Source: Streptomyces atratus (lineage in GTDB: Bacteria; Actinomycetota; Actinomycetes; Streptomycetales; Streptomycetaceae). From it: a stretch of 64,000 nt of DNA. Position 1 is the first letter of the stretch. Each line of letters starts with the position of its first letter. The notes beneath the pieces were generated by a model. That model had not been told where the DNA came from. It made no database searches and was given only the letters and a program-made list of their open reading frames with translations. The stretch is from assembly GCF_014648655.1 (NCBI RefSeq), contig NZ_BMRN01000014.1, forward strand, positions 117,644-181,643, read 5' to 3'. Positions 61,523 through 64,000 of this stretch are shown here, piece after piece. The translations under genes and the position numbers were made by a program.

Positions 61523-62520
61523 GCGCCCCGCCCCCAGTGCCCGCTGGGACTACCGAGACCGTCGGGCACGGCGACACAGCCCGCGCATCCCTGGAAGCGC
61601 TGCGCTCCGAGATCGCCAAGGCCGTGGTCGGACAGGACCCGGCAGTCACCGGGCTTGTCGTAGCTCTGCTCTGCCGAGGCCATGTCCTCCTCGAAGGCGT
61701 CCCTGGCGTGGCCAAGACCCTCTTGGTCCGGGCTCTTGCGGCCTCACTCGACCTCGACACCAAGCGTGTCCAGTTCACCCCCGACCTGATGCCGAGCGAC
61801 GTCACCGGCTCACTGGTCTACGACGCCCGCACCGCAGAGTTCTCCTTCCAGCCCGGGCCTGTCTTCACCAACCTGCTTCTTGCCGACGAGATCAACCGCA
61901 CCCCTCCCAAAACGCAGTCCTCCCTCCTGGAAGCGATGGAAGAGCGCCAGGTCACCGTCGACGGAACCCCTCGGCTACTGCCCGAGCCCTTCCTCGTAGC
62001 CGCCACGCAGAATCCCATCGAATACGAGGGCACCTACCCGCTCCCCGAGGCCCAACTGGACCGGTTTCTCCTTAAACTGACGGTGCCATTGCCGTCCCGT
62101 GACGAGGAGATCAACGTCCTCACGCGTCATTCCGACGGCTTCAATCCGCGCGACCTCCAGTCAGCGGGCATCCACCCCGTCGCCGGCCCGGCCGATCTGG
62201 AAGCCGCCCGCAACTCAGTCGCCCAGACCAAGGTCTCCCCCGAGATCGCCGGCTATGTCGTCGATATCTGTCGTGCCACGCGTGAATCTCCCTCGCTCTC
62301 CCTCGGTGTCTCTCCCCGAGGCGCCACTGCTCTGTTGTCGACTGCCCGTGCCTGGGCCTGGCTCACCGGCCGTGACTACGTCATTCCGGATGACGTGAAA
62401 GCCCTGGCACTCCCCACGCTTCGCCATCGCATCCAACTGCGGCCCGAAGCGGAGATGGAGGGTGTCACCCCCGACTCCGTCATCACCGCAGTCCTCGCAC
62501 ACGTACCCGTACCCCGATGA
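61519..62520 (+). CDS. MoxR family AAA+ ATPase
   Basis: A 333-residue cytosolic AAA+ ATPase, thought to act as a chaperone that activates partner complexes. It has Walker A (LEGVPGVAKTLLVRAL), Walker B (NLLLADEINRTPPKTQ), sensor 1 (VAATQNPIEYEGTYPLPEAQ) and sensor 2 (LGVSPRGATALL). Partnership with the DUF58 protein encoded next is a widespread arrangement. Start and stop overlaps on both sides mark tight coupling. Confidence 0.93.
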   Translation: MSAPPPVPAGTTETVGHGDTARASLEALRSEIAKAVVGQDPAVTGLVVALLCRGHVLLEGVPGVAKTLLVRALAASLDLDTKRVQFTPDLMPSDVTGSLVYDARTAEFSFQPGPVFTNLLLADEINRTPPKTQSSLLEAMEERQVTVDGTPRLLPEPFLVAATQNPIEYEGTYPLPEAQLDRFLLKLTVPLPSRDEEINVLTRHSDGFNPRDLQSAGIHPVAGPADLEAARNSVAQTKVSPEIAGYVVDICRATRESPSLSLGVSPRGATALLSTARAWAWLTGRDYVIPDDVKALALPTLRHRIQLRPEAEMEGVTPDSVITAVLAHVPVPR

Positions 62521-62530
62521 GGCGGTGACC

Positions 62531-63841
62531 GTGGCCCTCACCGGACGTACCGCCTTGCTGGCCGCCCTGGGGTCACTCCCCGTAGCCGTCCTGGCCCCCA
62601 GCTGGACAGGCATGCTCGCGGTCAATGCACCGCTCTCCCTAGCGATTCTGTGCGACTACGCCCTGGCCGCGCCAGTGCGAACGCTTCAGTTCACCCGATC
62701 CGGTGACACAACCGTTCGACTCGGTGAGGCCGCCGAAGTGCAACTCACCGTAACCAATTCTTCTCGTCGCCGCCTACGGGCACACCTCCGCGACGCCTGG
62801 CCACCCAGTAGCTGGCCTATCGGCACGGAGCAGGCCTCATCCCGTCACACGCTGACGATCCCGGCGGGGGAACGCCGCCGACTGACCACCCTCCTGCGAC
62901 CGACACGGCGCGGTGACCACCGAGTCGATCGCGTCACCGTGCGGTCGTTCGGACCTCTAGGGCTTGCGGCTCGCCAGGGAAATCACGAAGTCCCGTGGAC
63001 GGTACGTGTCCTGCCACCCTTCACCAGCCGCAAGCATCTGCCGTCCCGCCTCGCCAGGCTCCGCGAGCTGGACGGTCGCACCAGCGTCCTCACACGTGGA
63101 GAGGGCACGGAGTTCGACAGCCTGCGTGCCTACGTGCCCGGTGACGACACGCGCTCCATCGACTGGCGCGCCACAGCACGTCAGTCTGCCGTCGCAGTGC
63201 GAACGTGGCGCCCCGAGCGGGACCGTCACATCCTCGTTGTCCTGGACACCGGTCGTACTTCGGCGGGTCGTGTCGGTGACGTGCCCCGCCTCGACGCCGC
63301 TCTGGACGCGGCCCTGCTCCTCACGGCGCTTGCCACTCGTGCGGGCGACCGCGTGGATCTGCTCGCCTACGACCGCCGCATCCGCGCCCAGGTCCAGGGC
63401 AGGTCTGCCGGAGAAGTCCTGCCGGCCATGGTGAATGCACTGGCGCCGGTCGAACCCGCACTCGTGGAAACGGACGCCCGGGGTCTCAGCGCTGCGGTTC
63501 TTGCCAACGCTCCTCGCCGCTCCCTGATCGTGCTCCTCACCGGTCTGGACGCGGCGCCCGTAGAAGAGGGCCTGCTCCCCGTCCTCCGCCGGCTGACCCA
63601 GCGCCACACGGTGCTGGTGGCTTCAGTGACCGACCCACACATCGAACAGATGGCAGAAGCCAAGGGCACCGTGGACGCGATCTACGAGGCCGCAGCCGGC
63701 GCACAGGCCCAAGCACGGCGACTCCGCACCTCAGGGCAGCTTCAGCGCCACGGCGCGGTGATCGTCGATGCCACCCCGGACAACCTCGCCCCGGCTCTCG
63801 CTGACGCCTACCTGGCTCTCAAGGGAGCGGGTCGCCTCTGA
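62531..63841 (+). CDS. DUF58 domain protein (MoxR partner)
   Basis: A 436-residue protein with N-terminal membrane helices (about residues 5-50) and a von Willebrand A-like DUF58 domain (FDSLRAYVPGDDTRSIDWRA motif, followed by ILVVLDTGRTSAGRVGD as a degenerate MIDAS-type site). I chose GTG 62531 (MALTGRTALL) because GAGG lies eight bases upstream; GTG 62525 is also possible. It ends the operon. A 5-bp hairpin near 63879-63895 and the strong rRNA terminator beyond it separate it from the converging rRNA operon. Confidence 0.87.
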   Translation: MALTGRTALLAALGSLPVAVLAPSWTGMLAVNAPLSLAILCDYALAAPVRTLQFTRSGDTTVRLGEAAEVQLTVTNSSRRRLRAHLRDAWPPSSWPIGTEQASSRHTLTIPAGERRRLTTLLRPTRRGDHRVDRVTVRSFGPLGLAARQGNHEVPWTVRVLPPFTSRKHLPSRLARLRELDGRTSVLTRGEGTEFDSLRAYVPGDDTRSIDWRATARQSAVAVRTWRPERDRHILVVLDTGRTSAGRVGDVPRLDAALDAALLLTALATRAGDRVDLLAYDRRIRAQVQGRSAGEVLPAMVNALAPVEPALVETDARGLSAAVLANAPRRSLIVLLTGLDAAPVEEGLLPVLRRLTQRHTVLVASVTDPHIEQMAEAKGTVDAIYEAAAGAQAQARRLRTSGQLQRHGAVIVDATPDNLAPALADAYLALKGAGRL

Positions 63842-63906
63842 CCCACCGCTCGCGTCAAAGAATTCACTCATCGGGAAAGGGCCTCCCGACGGCCCAAGAA
63901 CGCAGA

Positions 63907-63937
63907 AAAGCCCCGTGCCACAAGGGCACGGGGCTTT
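63907..63937 (-). terminator. rRNA operon terminator
   Basis: A perfect 13-bp inverted repeat (63907-63919 with 63925-63937, arm aaagccccgtgcc) with a five-base loop and flanking A/T runs lies about 10 bases after the 5S rRNA end on the minus strand. It is positioned to end the rRNA operon and the converging plus-strand operon. Confidence 0.9.
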
Positions 63938-63947
63938 CCCGTAAAAG

Positions 63948-64000
63948 GAGTTCGGCGGCGTCCTACTCTCCCACAGGGTCCCCCCTGCAGTACCATCGGC
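63948..64000 (-). rRNA. rrf: 5S ribosomal RNA, 3' part
   Basis: The minus strand reads gccgatggtactgcaggggg and on through gaccctgtgggagagtagga and cgccgccgaa, the conserved 3' half of actinobacterial 5S rRNA. The 5' part lies beyond the window edge. The rRNA operon therefore extends to the right and is transcribed on the minus strand, into the window. The exact 3' end is uncertain by a few bases. Confidence 0.93.

Overview
The window is a high-GC actinobacterial chromosome segment, almost certainly Streptomyces. The evidence is the strong GC bias at third codon positions, frequent GTG starts, a prfB gene without the programmed frameshift, pkaA/pkaB-like kinases beside prfB, an LAETG sortase substrate, and the secA / mtnA-mtrA-mtrB-lpqB block in core-chromosome order. 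The right edge enters a ribosomal RNA operon: the 3' end of 5S rRNA on the minus strand.

Left part (1-10.4 kb): a tiny zinc-ribbon membrane protein converges on a repeat-rich LAETG surface protein. Then come prfB and two Ser/Thr kinases (pkaB, pkaA), all on the minus strand, with a divergent large FHA protein that looks like a cytosolic, degenerate relative of EssC/EccC ATPases. From 10.5 to 14.3 kb lies a carbohydrate ABC importer (lipoprotein plus two permeases, no ATPase). Its first permease carries an Ig-like insertion, and a 98-bp duplication carrying a hairpin separates the two permeases.

Middle (14.5-36.2 kb): a wall teichoic acid-type locus. Five hybrid proteins, each joining a GT-A (family 2) glycosyltransferase to a TagF-like glycerophosphotransferase, surround a three-gene lipid-linked sugar module (SMR-like flippase, GT2-methyltransferase fusion, GT87-like membrane transferase). 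A TetR regulator follows, then a TagG/TagH exporter and a membrane Ser/Thr kinase with an extracytoplasmic domain. Together these genes could build, decorate, export and sense a poly(polyol phosphate) wall polymer; that reading is inference from domains and order.

Right part (36.2-64 kb): mostly housekeeping. A 1,670-residue NAD-dependent glutamate dehydrogenase is followed by a PfpI/DJ-1 protein, a HAD phosphatase, two small actinobacterial proteins, secA, a GNAT acetyltransferase, an AlkX/YcaQ-type DNA glycosylase, a NarL-type response regulator, long-form hpf and a ComF-like protein. The minus-strand mtnA-mtrA-mtrB-lpqB string follows. Divergent from mtnA is a five-gene membrane operon (GPDPase-type membrane protein, DUF4129, DUF4350, MoxR ATPase, DUF58) that runs toward the rRNA operon and ends at a shared terminator region. 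No tRNA genes, CRISPR arrays, insertion sequences or prophage genes were seen.
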